A stretch of 64,000 bases of DNA from positions 1 to 64,000 of the forward strand of contig CBDBZN010000012.1 in assembly GCA_965213575.1 (NCBI GenBank), given 5' to 3'. The stretch is from JAUHXS01 sp965213575. Lineage in GTDB: Bacteria > Bacteroidota > Bacteroidia > Chitinophagales > JAUHXS01. Below, in pieces: positions 11,200 through 21,003 of this stretch (the first letter of the stretch is position 1; the number at the start of each line of letters is the position of its first letter). Below the pieces are notes generated by a model that saw only the letters and a program-made list of their open reading frames with translations, was not told where the DNA came from and made no database searches. Made by a program: the position numbers and the translations under genes.

Positions 11200-11220
11200 T
11201 GTGGTATAGAAGTGACTAAT

Positions 11221-12000
11221 ATGAAGTTAAATTATAAACAATATGGCGACAAAGAAAATAACCTCCTGATCTTACATGGCCTTTTCGGTTCTTTAGATAA
11301 TTGGCAGCTGTTAGCGAAAAAATATGCAGAACATTTTACTGTGTATAGCATTGATTTAAGAAATCACGGTAAGTCGCCCCATAGTGACGTGTTTAATTAC
11401 GAAGCTATGGCAGAAGATCTTACAGAGTTTATCACTACTTATCATTTAAAAATAGTAAGCATTATTGGCCATTCTATGGGTGGAAAAGTTGCTATGCAAT
11501 TCGCATTTAATCATCCTGATTTACTAGATAAATTAATTATTGCCGATATGTCGCCACAAGAATATAAACCACATCATGACGATATTTTATTGGCTTTAAA
11601 TAATTTTCCGGTTGATGAGATTACTTCTCGTGGAGAAGCAGAAGAAATCATGAAAAAGTACATCAATGATGTGGGCGTGAGGCTTTTTTTATTAAAAAAT
11701 TTAGATCGAATAGGAGATAAGCAGTATCAATGGAAGATGAATTTGCCGGTTATTACAAAAAACTATGATAGAGTTTTAGAAGCAGTAGGGGATGGACAAA
11801 AATATATTGGTAGAACAATTTTTTTAAAAGGGGAAAAATCAAACTATATAACAGCAGAAAGTGAGAAATATATATTAGAATTATTTCCTAATGCTGAAAT
11901 TAAAATAGTACCAAATGCAGGGCATTGGGTACATGCTGAGGCTCCTCAAGCTTTTTTAGATCTTTCATTAGCTTTTTTAGAGGTTAATTCTAATTTTTGA
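11221..12000 (+). CDS. Alpha/beta hydrolase (esterase, YbfF-like)
   Basis: About 259 aa, an alpha/beta-hydrolase fold enzyme. The oxyanion segment is HGLFGSLDNW, the strand-turn is DLRNHGKS, the nucleophile elbow is GHSMGG (Ser nucleophile), and the catalytic His lies in NAGHWVHAEAP near the C-terminus. The organisation resembles E. coli YbfF-type acyl-CoA or short-chain esterases, but the substrate cannot be predicted. A GTG nine bases upstream (11212) is also possible; I prefer the ATG at 11221 because the fold begins directly after it. Confidence 0.87.
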   Translation: MKLNYKQYGDKENNLLILHGLFGSLDNWQLLAKKYAEHFTVYSIDLRNHGKSPHSDVFNYEAMAEDLTEFITTYHLKIVSIIGHSMGGKVAMQFAFNHPDLLDKLIIADMSPQEYKPHHDDILLALNNFPVDEITSRGEAEEIMKKYINDVGVRLFLLKNLDRIGDKQYQWKMNLPVITKNYDRVLEAVGDGQKYIGRTIFLKGEKSNYITAESEKYILELFPNAEIKIVPNAGHWVHAEAPQAFLDLSLAFLEVNSNF

Positions 12001-12069
12001 AAACATTCCTTCGTTAAGAAGCAAACTTATTACATTAAATACCGGACCTATTTTTCAGAATAAAAATTG

Positions 12070-12077
12070 TATTTTTG
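12070..12077 (+). promoter_or_regulatory. Bacteroidota-type -7 promoter element of the E2 gene
   Basis: TATTTTTG is an exact match to the Bacteroidota primary sigma -7 motif TAnnTTTG, 28 bp before the ATG at 12106. No convincing TTTG -33 box is visible at the usual spacing, so the call rests on one element. Confidence 0.4.
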
Positions 12078-12105
12078 TATATTGCTATAGAATAAAAACA
12101 GTTTA

Positions 12106-13434
12106 ATGCCAGCAGTTGAATTAGTGATGCCCAAGATGGGAGAAAGTATCATGGAAGCAACCATTTTGAAGTGGTTGAAGAAAGAAGGTGATAATGTATC
12201 TTTAGATGAGCCAATATTAGAAATTGCTACTGATAAAGTAGATTCCGAAGTACCTTCACCCGTGGAAGGAGTGATATCTAAGCTCATGTTTGAAGAAGGA
12301 GAAACAGTTGAGGTAGGTAAAGTTATTGCATTAATAGGAGGAGCAGGAGAAGCGGTTGCATCACCCGCAGTAAAAGAAAGTAATACACAGTCAGAAGTCG
12401 CAGTACAAGTAGCTCCTGTGCAAATAACTACCACAAAAGTTGCCGCACAATCCTCTAATGGAACTTCAGATAAAACATCTATTTCCAAAGGTGAAAAATC
12501 AAGGTTTTACTCTCCGCTGGTAATGAATATTGCCAGAAATGAAGATATTTCCATGGCTGAGTTAGAATCTATCGAAGGAAGTGGAAAAGATAATAGAGTG
12601 ACGAAGCGAGATATATTAGCGTATATCAATCATAAACCTGAAGAAAAAGAAACTGCTAAGTCAGACTCTAATACCTCGTCTACTCGGCAAACCACCCAAT
12701 CTGCTCCCACAATCCCTCAAAGTGGCAATGTAGAAATTATTGAAATGGACCGTATGCGTAAATTAATTGCAGACCATATGGTTCGATCTAAACATACTTC
12801 TCCTCACGTAACATCTTTTGTAGAAGCAGATGTTACCAATATGGTGTTGTGGAGAAATAAGCATAAAAACGAATTTCAAAAAAGAGAAGGTGAAAAATTA
12901 ACCTTTACGCCTATTTTTATTGAATTGATGGTAAAAGTGATAAAGGATTTTCCATTTGTTAATGCTTCTGTAGATGGTAAAAATATCATTGTGCGAAAAG
13001 ATATAAATATCGGTATGGCTACGGCTCTGCCATCCGGTAATTTAATAGTACCTGTTATTAAAAATGCTGACCAAAAGAATTTAATAGGATTAGCTAAACA
13101 AGTTAATGATTTAGCTAAGAGATCTAGAGATAATAAGCTTAAGCCGGAGGAAATAGATGGTGGTACTTTTACGTTAACGAATGTAGGAACCTTCGGAAAT
13201 TTAATGGGCACACCAATTATCAACCAACCACAAGTGGCTATTTTGGCTACCGGAGCTATTAAAAAAAGGCCGGTAGTTATTGAAACCCCTGCAGGAGATT
13301 CTATTGCTATTCGTCATATGATGTATTTATCACTATCTTATGACCACAGAATTGTAGATGGAGCAATGGGAGGGAGCTTTCTTCAAAAAGTAGCTAATAG
13401 TTTCGAAGCATTTGATGTAAATAAAACGTTATAA
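12106..13434 (+). CDS. 2-oxoacid dehydrogenase complex E2 (dihydrolipoyllysine acyltransferase)
   Basis: A 442-aa protein with three classical parts. A lipoyl domain (residues 1-80) has the lipoylated Lys44 in EIATDKVDSEV. A peripheral E1/E3-binding domain lies at about 130-170 (SPLVMNIARNEDISM...GKDNRVTKRDI). The catalytic domain from about 210 carries the active-site motif SYDHRIVDGAMGG. Alanine/serine/threonine-rich linkers join them. It moves acyl groups to CoA in a mitochondrial-type multienzyme complex. The sequence fits a branched-chain 2-oxoacid or pyruvate complex. E1 and E3 genes are not adjacent, so the substrate is undecided. Confidence 0.9.
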   Translation: MPAVELVMPKMGESIMEATILKWLKKEGDNVSLDEPILEIATDKVDSEVPSPVEGVISKLMFEEGETVEVGKVIALIGGAGEAVASPAVKESNTQSEVAVQVAPVQITTTKVAAQSSNGTSDKTSISKGEKSRFYSPLVMNIARNEDISMAELESIEGSGKDNRVTKRDILAYINHKPEEKETAKSDSNTSSTRQTTQSAPTIPQSGNVEIIEMDRMRKLIADHMVRSKHTSPHVTSFVEADVTNMVLWRNKHKNEFQKREGEKLTFTPIFIELMVKVIKDFPFVNASVDGKNIIVRKDINIGMATALPSGNLIVPVIKNADQKNLIGLAKQVNDLAKRSRDNKLKPEEIDGGTFTLTNVGTFGNLMGTPIINQPQVAILATGAIKKRPVVIETPAGDSIAIRHMMYLSLSYDHRIVDGAMGGSFLQKVANSFEAFDVNKTL

Positions 13435-13438
13435 TAAA

Positions 13439-15124
13439 TTGAAAGTTGTATTATCATTTTTTATAATAATCACAGCTATATCCTCGGCTAATATCTTTGC
13501 TCAAGATAATCATTATCATATAGATACAGCCAGCCTAAATGATAGAGATGAAAATTATAAAGCTTATATAAGAAGTTTAAATCTAGATGATAAAGAATTA
13601 CTATCAACTGCTAGAGATTTAATTTATTATAGAAATTACAAGCACGCATTACTATATTTAGAGGTTTTACAAGAAGTTAACCCGACAGAGCCTATTAGCC
13701 CGCTTTATGTAGGCCGTTGTTATATTGAATTAGGTGACAATGAAGAAGAAGCTCATCGCTATATAAACGCTTACATCCGCTCAGCTGAGAAAGTAGATTA
13801 TGATGCTTATTTTTATTTAGGCCGATCTTACCATATTATTAACAAATTTGATGAAGCACTTGCTGCGTATAATAAATATCTAGAGCTCGCACATAAATCT
13901 GACTTGCTTTATGAAAGAGCTAAGCTTAATGTAAATATGTGCCATAATGCCAAAGAAATAATAAACAATCCAATCGATGTCACGATAGAAAATATTGGCA
14001 GCACTATCAATAGTCCTTATCCGGAGTATGTGCCTGTTATTTCAGCAGATGAGTCATTGATCATTTTTACGTCTAGAAGGCCGGGTAGTACAGGTGGCTT
14101 ACAAGATTTAAGAGGATATAACGATGAGGTTTTAGGGGATTATTATGAGGATATATATTATTCTATAAAAAAAGATGGCCAATGGTCACAGCCTCAAGGA
14201 ATAGGCTCTAATATAAATACGAATGCACAAGATGCTAACATTGGGCTTTCTGCAGATGGGCAACAATTATTTATTTATAAAAGTGATGGATACGAATACG
14301 GTAATATCTTTAAATGTAAGTTATATAATGGAGAGTGGGGCGATCCTGAAAAGTTACCCTATCCCATCAATACAAGGTATTGGGAGGGAAGTATAAGTGC
14401 TACCTCTGACGGTAATATGCTGTTTTTTGCGAGTAACCGGCCGGATGGCTACGGAGGTAAAGATATTTATCTTATTAGGAAGCTACCTACCGGAGAATGG
14501 GCTAATCCTATGAATTTAGGACCTACTATCAATACTCCTTATGATGATGATGCCCCTTTTATACACCCTGACGGTATTACTTTATATTTTAGTTCAGAAG
14601 GCCACAAAAGTATGGGTGGATTTGATATTTTTAAGACTGTTTGTGAAGATGAGTTAAGATTTAAAGAATGGTCTACGCCGACTAATTTAGGTTATCCTAT
14701 TAATACAGCTGATAATGATATATACTTTGTTTTATCTGCCAGCGGTGAAAGAGGATATTATGCTTCTAGGAAACCGGATGGGTTAGGAGATGAAGATATA
14801 TATATGATTCAAATGCCGGAGAGTAGTAGAATCACGTCCCGTCCATTAACCTTATTAAAAGGTAAAATTTTACTAAATGGAACCGCGGAAGTGCCTGAAG
14901 ATATGGTTATAGAAGCTAGCAATCCTAAAAAAAATGAGCTAGTGGGCATATTTAAACCCAGTAAATTAACAGGCCGATATATCATCATATTGCCAGCTGG
15001 ATCTGATTATAAATTAGTTGCTAAAGTAGATGGATATAAGGCATATGAACGAAATCTTATATTATCTGATCAAGATGAATACTTGGAAATTAATGAGGAT
15101 ATTAACTTGCAACAAAATCAATAA
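13439..15124 (+). CDS. TPR and PD40 beta-propeller exported protein without OmpA domain
   Basis: A 561-aa exported protein whose start is a TTG, four bases after the E2 gene. A signal peptide (to about residue 21, FAQ) is followed by TPR-like helices (about 30-165) and then WD40-like/PD40 repeats of the form 'SADESLIIFTSRRPGSTGG', 'SADGQQLFIYKSDGYE' and 'HPDGITLYFSSEGH'. A carboxypeptidase-regulatory-like beta domain closes the protein (about 470-555). It aligns over its full length with the first two thirds of the next gene's product but stops before the peptidoglycan-binding OmpA domain. PorE, a T9SS component, has this overall architecture plus OmpA. A role in the cell envelope is inferred only. 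Confidence 0.72.
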   Translation: MKVVLSFFIIITAISSANIFAQDNHYHIDTASLNDRDENYKAYIRSLNLDDKELLSTARDLIYYRNYKHALLYLEVLQEVNPTEPISPLYVGRCYIELGDNEEEAHRYINAYIRSAEKVDYDAYFYLGRSYHIINKFDEALAAYNKYLELAHKSDLLYERAKLNVNMCHNAKEIINNPIDVTIENIGSTINSPYPEYVPVISADESLIIFTSRRPGSTGGLQDLRGYNDEVLGDYYEDIYYSIKKDGQWSQPQGIGSNINTNAQDANIGLSADGQQLFIYKSDGYEYGNIFKCKLYNGEWGDPEKLPYPINTRYWEGSISATSDGNMLFFASNRPDGYGGKDIYLIRKLPTGEWANPMNLGPTINTPYDDDAPFIHPDGITLYFSSEGHKSMGGFDIFKTVCEDELRFKEWSTPTNLGYPINTADNDIYFVLSASGERGYYASRKPDGLGDEDIYMIQMPESSRITSRPLTLLKGKILLNGTAEVPEDMVIEASNPKKNELVGIFKPSKLTGRYIIILPAGSDYKLVAKVDGYKAYERNLILSDQDEYLEINEDINLQQNQ

Positions 15125-15136
15125 ATTTAACTCACT

Positions 15137-17455
15137 GTGAAAATATATGTGATATATCTAATTTTATATTTTGGGGTTAACCTTTTTCCTGCTATTGCTA
15201 CAGAAGATAAAGTTGAAGAACTATGGGATCAAGCTGACGAATATCTTTTTGACGAAAATTATGAGAAAGCTGTTCCATATCTGTTGCAATTAGATAGTTT
15301 GAAGCCTAATACAGAAAAATATAAATTTTTATTAGCTAAATCTTATTACAATAGCAGATTAAATAAAATTGCCGGTATTCCTTATGCTAAACAATATATA
15401 GCCTTGGAAGGCAATGATGCAGACCCTGAAATATATTATTATTTAGGCCAATTGAATCATTTGGATTATAACTTTGAAGAAGCAAAATTAAATTACCAAA
15501 ACTTCTTATCCAAAGCTAAAAAAAACCATGATTTAAGGCCAGAAGTTGAAAGAGAATTAGCAACTCTAGATGAAGCGGAAAAAAAAGTAAATAACCCTAA
15601 TAAATATAAAATTAGAAGTATTGGAGAAAATATAAATAGTAATTATCCTGATTATGTACCGGTTATATCAGCTGACGAATCTGTTTTAATATTTACCTCG
15701 CGTCGGCCCGGCAGTACCGGCGGATTGCAAAACGATAGGGGAGAACCTGATACTGTTAATGGAGAATATTTTGAAGATATATATATTACTAGCAAAGTAA
15801 ATGATTCGACATGGGGGAGTCCTGTAAGCATAGGGCCCAATATTAATACAACCGGCCATGATGCATCTATTGGGCTCTCGCCAGACGGGCAACAATTATT
15901 TTTATACAAAAGTGATGGCATAAAATTCGGTAATATTTATTCTTCAAATCTAATTGGTACAGAATGGCAAATTCCTGAGCAATTACCGTATCCTATCAAT
16001 ACAAGATATTGGGAAGGTAGTGCGAGTATTGCTCCTGACGGAAGAACTATGTACTTTGCCAGTAATCGGCCCGGTGGCTATGGCGGTAAAGATTTATATA
16101 TGATAAAAAAATTACCTGATGGCAGTTGGGCACAACCAAAAAATCTGGGGCCAGAAATAAATACTTCTACGGACGATGATGCTCCATTCATTCACCCTGA
16201 TGGTAAAACCTTATATTTTAGTTCAAAAGGCCATGAAAGCATCGGAGGATATGATATTTTTATTACTTCTGAAGTTGAACTTTATAAATGGGCAACTCCT
16301 AGAAATATGGGATATCCGGTTAATACTACCGACCATGATATATATTTTGTTTTATCAGCGAGTGGAGAAAGAGGATATTATTCATCTGTGGCAGATGAAG
16401 GCAAAAAGTCTGAAGATATTTTTGTCATAGACATGCTAGAATCAGAATATTTTAAACCACAACCCCTGACGGTACTAAAAGGATTTATAAAATCAGTAGA
16501 AACTGATAGTATGCCTGAAAATATCAAAATCGAAGTTTATGATAATGAAACCGGTGAAGAAGTTGGAATTTTTAAGCCTAATACAAGCACGGGTAAATAT
16601 ATTATTATTGTACCACATGAAAGGGATTATAATATAGCCGTGGTAGCAGATGGCCACTTATTTCACTCTGAGAACATAAAAGTTCCCACAGTACAAGCTG
16701 ATTATATAGAAATCAAGAAAGATATTTATTTACAAAGCATTAAAAAGGGTAGTAAAATTATTTTAAATAATATATTCTTCAATTTTAACGAATCAACGCT
16801 CAGAGAGTCTTCTTTATTGGAGTTGGAAAGAGTTATTGATATTATGAAAAAAGATTCAAATTTGGTTATTGCTTTTTTAGGGCATACAGATGCAAAAGGA
16901 GATTTTAATTATAACAAAAAGCTTTCTCAAGAGCGAGCTCAGGTAGCATTAGATTATGTTGCCAGTCAAGGAATTAATAGAAATAGGATGATTGGTATTG
17001 GTTACGGAGAATCACAACCTGTTGCCGTGAATTATTATTTTGATGGATCTGATAATGAAATGGGGCGTCAACTTAACAGGCGTACAGAACTTGAAATAAT
17101 TAGTACAAAAGGCGAAAATATCAATAAATTAAAGATCAATCAGCCTTCATTAGAACATAAAATGGTTTATAAACCTATTCAACAGGAACAAACTGCAAAT
17201 GATACAATGTATGGTGTAACAATTGGAATATCTGATACCGCTTATATCCCTCCAAGAGAATTTTTTACTGGATTTAATGAAGTTTATACAGATAAAACTG
17301 CTGATGGAAAAACTATTTATATGATAGGAAATTCTAATAGCTATATTGATGTAAAATCATTAGAGCAAAAAGCAATTAAACTAGGAATCAAAAATCCTGA
17401 AATTGTAGCTTATAAGGATGGTAAGCAAGTAACATTAGATAACTCCGCAGATTAA
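15137..17455 (+). CDS. TPR-PD40-OmpA protein (PorE-like, T9SS/cell envelope)
   Basis: A 772-aa product with a GTG start 13 bases after the previous gene. Domains in order: signal peptide, TPR region (about 25-150), PD40 propeller repeats (about 165-430, each with SADES/SPDGQ/APDGR/HPDGK plus LYFSS-type strands), CarboxypepD-regulatory-like domain (about 440-535), OmpA C-terminal peptidoglycan-binding domain (about 545-660) and a C-terminal extension of about 110 aa. The OmpA domain shows FFNFNESTLRESS, GHTDAKGD and the NRRTELEI end. The order matches Porphyromonas PorE, which tethers T9SS to peptidoglycan, but several such paralogs exist per genome. The orthology is therefore not certain. Confidence 0.78.
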   Translation: MKIYVIYLILYFGVNLFPAIATEDKVEELWDQADEYLFDENYEKAVPYLLQLDSLKPNTEKYKFLLAKSYYNSRLNKIAGIPYAKQYIALEGNDADPEIYYYLGQLNHLDYNFEEAKLNYQNFLSKAKKNHDLRPEVERELATLDEAEKKVNNPNKYKIRSIGENINSNYPDYVPVISADESVLIFTSRRPGSTGGLQNDRGEPDTVNGEYFEDIYITSKVNDSTWGSPVSIGPNINTTGHDASIGLSPDGQQLFLYKSDGIKFGNIYSSNLIGTEWQIPEQLPYPINTRYWEGSASIAPDGRTMYFASNRPGGYGGKDLYMIKKLPDGSWAQPKNLGPEINTSTDDDAPFIHPDGKTLYFSSKGHESIGGYDIFITSEVELYKWATPRNMGYPVNTTDHDIYFVLSASGERGYYSSVADEGKKSEDIFVIDMLESEYFKPQPLTVLKGFIKSVETDSMPENIKIEVYDNETGEEVGIFKPNTSTGKYIIIVPHERDYNIAVVADGHLFHSENIKVPTVQADYIEIKKDIYLQSIKKGSKIILNNIFFNFNESTLRESSLLELERVIDIMKKDSNLVIAFLGHTDAKGDFNYNKKLSQERAQVALDYVASQGINRNRMIGIGYGESQPVAVNYYFDGSDNEMGRQLNRRTELEIISTKGENINKLKINQPSLEHKMVYKPIQQEQTANDTMYGVTIGISDTAYIPPREFFTGFNEVYTDKTADGKTIYMIGNSNSYIDVKSLEQKAIKLGIKNPEIVAYKDGKQVTLDNSAD

Positions 17456-17599
17456 TTTATTTTAACTCCTAATCATTTAAATTTAGGGAAAAACTTCCTC
17501 AAGTTAAGTCGTAAAATTATTTTCCTATGCATTTCTTATGCATTTTCATTATGGAATAATTTTTGTTCAAGCTTTTGTGAAATTGTCGTTTTAAACAAT

Positions 17600-18166
17600 A
17601 TGACTTTACAAAAAGAAACTCTTTCCGAAAAAGATATGGACGAAAATAATCTAGTCCAAGCTTTGCGAAATGGGAACAATCTTGCTGCCGAGCAATTATA
17701 TGATAAATATGCTGCAAATATCTATGGCATTATATTCAGGATAGTTAAATCTGAAGAATTGGCAGAAGACATAATGCAAGAAGTATTTCTTAAAATATGG
17801 CACAGCATTAAAAATTATGATTCTTCCAAAGGGAAACTATTTACTTGGATGTTGAATATTGCCAGAAATAAAGCAATTGATGCTACCAGGTCAAAAGATT
17901 TTAAGATTTCCAAATCAACATATGATATTTCTCATATAGATTTAGAAGTAAATGAGAATGGTGAAGAAAAAAGAGTAGGCGAAAATTATAATTTAAAAGA
18001 TATTATTCGATATCTAAAACCTAACCATCGAAAAGTAATAGATATGGTGTATTTTAATGGATACACTCATGTCGAAACTGCTCAAGAATTAGAATTGCCT
18101 TTAGGTACCGTGAAAACGAGAATAAGGTCAGCTTTAAATGAATTAAAAGAAATCGTATCAAAGTGA
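17600..18166 (+). CDS. ECF-type RNA polymerase sigma factor
   Basis: A 188-aa sigma-70 family extracytoplasmic-function factor. Region 2 (about residues 28-95) includes the core-binding segment EELAEDIMQEVFLKIWHSI and the -10 recognition stretch TWMLNIARNKAIDATRS. Region 4 is at about 130-185 (YFNGYTHVETAQELELPLGTVKTRIRSAL, a helix-turn-helix). The start could also be the Met at residue 13 (17636). Its stop overlaps the GTG of the following RskA-like anti-sigma factor, making a coupled switch likely to control the DUF4331 cluster downstream. Confidence 0.92.
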   Translation: MTLQKETLSEKDMDENNLVQALRNGNNLAAEQLYDKYAANIYGIIFRIVKSEELAEDIMQEVFLKIWHSIKNYDSSKGKLFTWMLNIARNKAIDATRSKDFKISKSTYDISHIDLEVNENGEEKRVGENYNLKDIIRYLKPNHRKVIDMVYFNGYTHVETAQELELPLGTVKTRIRSALNELKEIVSK

Positions 18167-18969
18167 GTTCAGATCAATATCTAACATCCGGTAAAATCGA
18201 AGCTTATGTATTAGGATACATATCTGAACAGGATAAGTCTGATATAGAAACAGTTAGACAAAAAAATCCTGAGATAGATAAAGCTATAAATGAAGCTGAG
18301 TTAGCATTAGAAATTTATATTAAGGCGCATAAAAAAACACCTCCTCCATATATTAAAGAAAAAGTATTAAAACATTTTGAATCATCTAACAATTTTGCTT
18401 CTAATCCATTGCCTTTAGCCAGTTCAAGTAACGCTATAAGTTCATATAAAAATTATAAAGGCTATGCAGTAGCTGCAAGTATATTAGCATTAGTAAGTTT
18501 ACTGTTTAGTTCATATTTATATTTTCAATTAAAAGAAGCCCAAGAAATAATTGCCACACTATATGAAGAGCATTCTCTAATGAGTAGTAATTTTGAATCT
18601 ATAAAGGCAGGATACGAGGAAAAAAGTCAACAACTTGCCTTATTAAATGATGCCAATACCAAAATCATTGAATTAAAAGGATTAGATAGTTCTAGTCAAT
18701 CAATGGTAAGATTATATTGGGATAAAGGAACCGGAGACACTTATTTAAACACTGCTTATTTACCTGAAACATCACCCGATAAACAATATCAATTATGGGC
18801 AATTGTTGATGGTAAGCCGGTTGATATGGGTGTATTTGATGTAAATGACTCCTGGAATAAAATGAATAATATTAACCATGCTGAAGCTTTTGCCATTACC
18901 CTTGAAAATAAAGGTGGTAGTGAAGCACCAACTTTAGACCAAATGCGTGCAAAAGGGGTAGTAAGTTAA
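18163..18969 (+). CDS. Membrane anti-sigma factor, RskA-like
   Basis: A 268-aa protein. A cytoplasmic N-terminal anti-sigma domain (about 1-75, with YVLGYISEQDKSDIE) is followed by a linker, one transmembrane helix (about 105-125, AVAASILALVSLLFSSYLYF) and a coiled stretch. The periplasmic RskA C-terminal domain (about 175-268) contains YLPETSPDKQYQLWAIVDGKP and AFAITLENKGGSEAPTL, both characteristic. It starts with GTG, and the GTGA overlaps the sigma stop codon. It should hold the sigma factor inactive at the membrane until a periplasmic signal releases it; that signal is unknown here. Confidence 0.9.
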   Translation: MSSDQYLTSGKIEAYVLGYISEQDKSDIETVRQKNPEIDKAINEAELALEIYIKAHKKTPPPYIKEKVLKHFESSNNFASNPLPLASSSNAISSYKNYKGYAVAASILALVSLLFSSYLYFQLKEAQEIIATLYEEHSLMSSNFESIKAGYEEKSQQLALLNDANTKIIELKGLDSSSQSMVRLYWDKGTGDTYLNTAYLPETSPDKQYQLWAIVDGKPVDMGVFDVNDSWNKMNNINHAEAFAITLENKGGSEAPTLDQMRAKGVVS

Positions 18970-19095
18970 TTTATATACAATTAAGATTGTAATTGAAAGA
19001 AGATTTATTTTTTTATAAAAATAAATCCAAAAGGAAATTGAGATCGTATATAAGATTGAAAAGGAAATTTTGCTAACTAGAATAAATATATATTC

Positions 19096-19131
19096 TTGTA
19101 AAGTAAATAAAAAGATTACTTTTGTGGAGCA
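19096..19131 (+). promoter_or_regulatory. Bacteroidota promoter of the DUF4331 cluster
   Basis: A TTG (19096-19098) lies 18 bp before TACTTTTG (19117-19124), an exact TAnnTTTG -7 box, so both elements and the spacing fit the Bacteroidota primary sigma factor. Transcription would begin near 19131, leaving a leader of about 57 nt. That leader has a small hairpin GCTGAA/TTCAGC at about 19139-19157 and precedes the ATG at 19188. It resembles a housekeeping promoter rather than an obvious ECF site. Confidence 0.6.
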
Positions 19132-19187
19132 TCAGCCTGCTGAAATATTAATTCAGCGGCACTAACTATTAACTAAATTTTTTAAAT

Positions 19188-20963
19188 ATGAAAAATAAAT
19201 ACATTAAAAAGGCTAAAGACCTTTTTAAATTTTCTTGCCTGGTGACATGTGCATTGGCGACAAGCAATAATCTTTGGGCATCTAGTCATAGGGAAGCACC
19301 ATTGATTTCAAATGATCCTTTAGCAGACAATACGGATGTCTATGCGTTTAAAAGTCCTGATAATGATGAGATGATCACCATTATAGCTAATTATATTCCT
19401 GCAGAACTTCCTTACGGAGGCCCTAATTATTATTCTTTTGGCGAAAATGTACGATATGAGATTCATATTGACAATGATCCAAATACCGACGGTGATGATA
19501 TTGTCTATAGATTTACATTTTTTAAGGAAAATGAAGATACCAACACTTTTTTTAATATTCGTTTTGGAGAAAATTTGAAAACTACCTATACTTTAAGTAA
19601 AGGGACTCGAAATCTTATAACAGGAAACATTGACTTTGCTGTTTTGCCTATAGTAGCTAACGGAATTGTCCCTCCACCTAATATTGGCCCACGTTCTATT
19701 GAAGGCGGTGGCCCGGGGTTAGATACTACTTACGAAGAATTGATCCAAGGCGCGATCACTACAGCAACTACCGGCGAAATGGTGTATTGCGGCCCTGCTG
19801 ATGATCCATTTTTTGTAGACTTGGGAGGTATCTTTGATATAGGTAATTCTCCAAGACAAAATACAGATACAGTAAGAGACGGATTAGCTAGATATAATAC
19901 CCATAGTATTGTTCTTAATATTCCCGTAAATATGCTACAGAAAGATGGTTTAAATGTAGATGATGCTGATAATATTTTAGATGGAGATTTTGTGATTGGA
20001 GTTTGGGCTTCTGCTAGTAGAATGGCTACTAAAACTTTAAATGGTGATGGAACATATTCTCATACAGGAAATTTTGTTCAAGTTTCTAGATTAGGAATGC
20101 CTTTAACTAATGAAGTGATTATTCCTATTAAAGACAAAGATCGATACAACTCTATGACTCCATATGATGAGTTAGAAGATAGCACTTTGGATAATTATTT
20201 CTATAACCCTGAGTTGGCTTTATATATGGATACAGCTAATTTCGGAAATGCTGTTCCTGCATTTGCTGCGTTAAGAATTCAAGAAAACTCTTTGCAAGCA
20301 TTTGACTTCACAAATGGTGCTGATGGTTTATTTGGTTTAAAAGGAGACTCTAGTACAGATGGTACTGCTTTTGATACCGCCGGGCCTTTTGCAGATTTGT
20401 TGTTACCTGGCCCAGGCCGTCCAAGATCTGTTGATATCTGGCCTATATTCCATACAGGAGTTCCTAATTTGGCTCCGTACCAATTAGCTACCGGAAAGGA
20501 AAGAAATAATCCTTTAAGTATAGGTAAACCATTTATTAACAACTTTTTGCCAACAGGTGGTGATATGTTGAGGTTAAATATGGCTGTACCGGCAACCAGC
20601 AGAACAGATATAAACTTTAGTTCTGAAGGATTAATTGCAGCAGCAGTATTAGGTTTAACTGATGCAAATTATGCTGATACCACTTTAGAGTTTATCCCTA
20701 ATATGGACGGTTTCCCTAATGGTAGAAGATTAGAGGATGATGTTACAAGAATTGAATTACAAGCAGTTGGTGGAGTTGTATTAGCAGCTATTGGTTTGTG
20801 GTACGACGATTATGACGCTTCTAGCGATACTACAGTACCGGTTACTAATATGTTGACTAATGTATTACAATACTCTACAGGTGTTGAAAAGAATGATACA
20901 ACATTCAAAACTGAATTTCCTTATGTTCAAACTCCATGGAGAGGAACAGCGGTTAAAAAATAA
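19188..20963 (+). CDS. DUF4331 exported protein, no sorting domain
   Basis: A 591-aa exported protein. A hydrophobic signal segment at about residues 15-30 is followed by the family's opening motif SSHREAPLISNDPLADNTDVYAF. DUF4331 covers almost the whole chain, with the later block FIPNMDGFPNGRRLEDDVTRIELQAVGG. The function of the family is not known. It ends at WRGTAVKK, exactly where its tandem paralog downstream continues into a T9SS sorting domain. It should therefore be periplasmic or exported by another route. It has a strong promoter upstream and the ECF sigma/anti-sigma pair just before it. Confidence 0.87.
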   Translation: MKNKYIKKAKDLFKFSCLVTCALATSNNLWASSHREAPLISNDPLADNTDVYAFKSPDNDEMITIIANYIPAELPYGGPNYYSFGENVRYEIHIDNDPNTDGDDIVYRFTFFKENEDTNTFFNIRFGENLKTTYTLSKGTRNLITGNIDFAVLPIVANGIVPPPNIGPRSIEGGGPGLDTTYEELIQGAITTATTGEMVYCGPADDPFFVDLGGIFDIGNSPRQNTDTVRDGLARYNTHSIVLNIPVNMLQKDGLNVDDADNILDGDFVIGVWASASRMATKTLNGDGTYSHTGNFVQVSRLGMPLTNEVIIPIKDKDRYNSMTPYDELEDSTLDNYFYNPELALYMDTANFGNAVPAFAALRIQENSLQAFDFTNGADGLFGLKGDSSTDGTAFDTAGPFADLLLPGPGRPRSVDIWPIFHTGVPNLAPYQLATGKERNNPLSIGKPFINNFLPTGGDMLRLNMAVPATSRTDINFSSEGLIAAAVLGLTDANYADTTLEFIPNMDGFPNGRRLEDDVTRIELQAVGGVVLAAIGLWYDDYDASSDTTVPVTNMLTNVLQYSTGVEKNDTTFKTEFPYVQTPWRGTAVKK

Positions 20964-21003
20964 TTGTAGCCTTAAATCATAAATTATTATAAAAATAAAG
21001 ATC

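Noticed and set aside
12048..13223. Two minus-strand reading frames opposite the E2 gene
   Set aside because: They mirror codon periodicity of the E2 acyltransferase gene, whose lipoyl and catalytic motifs are certain; the reversed proteins are low-complexity.
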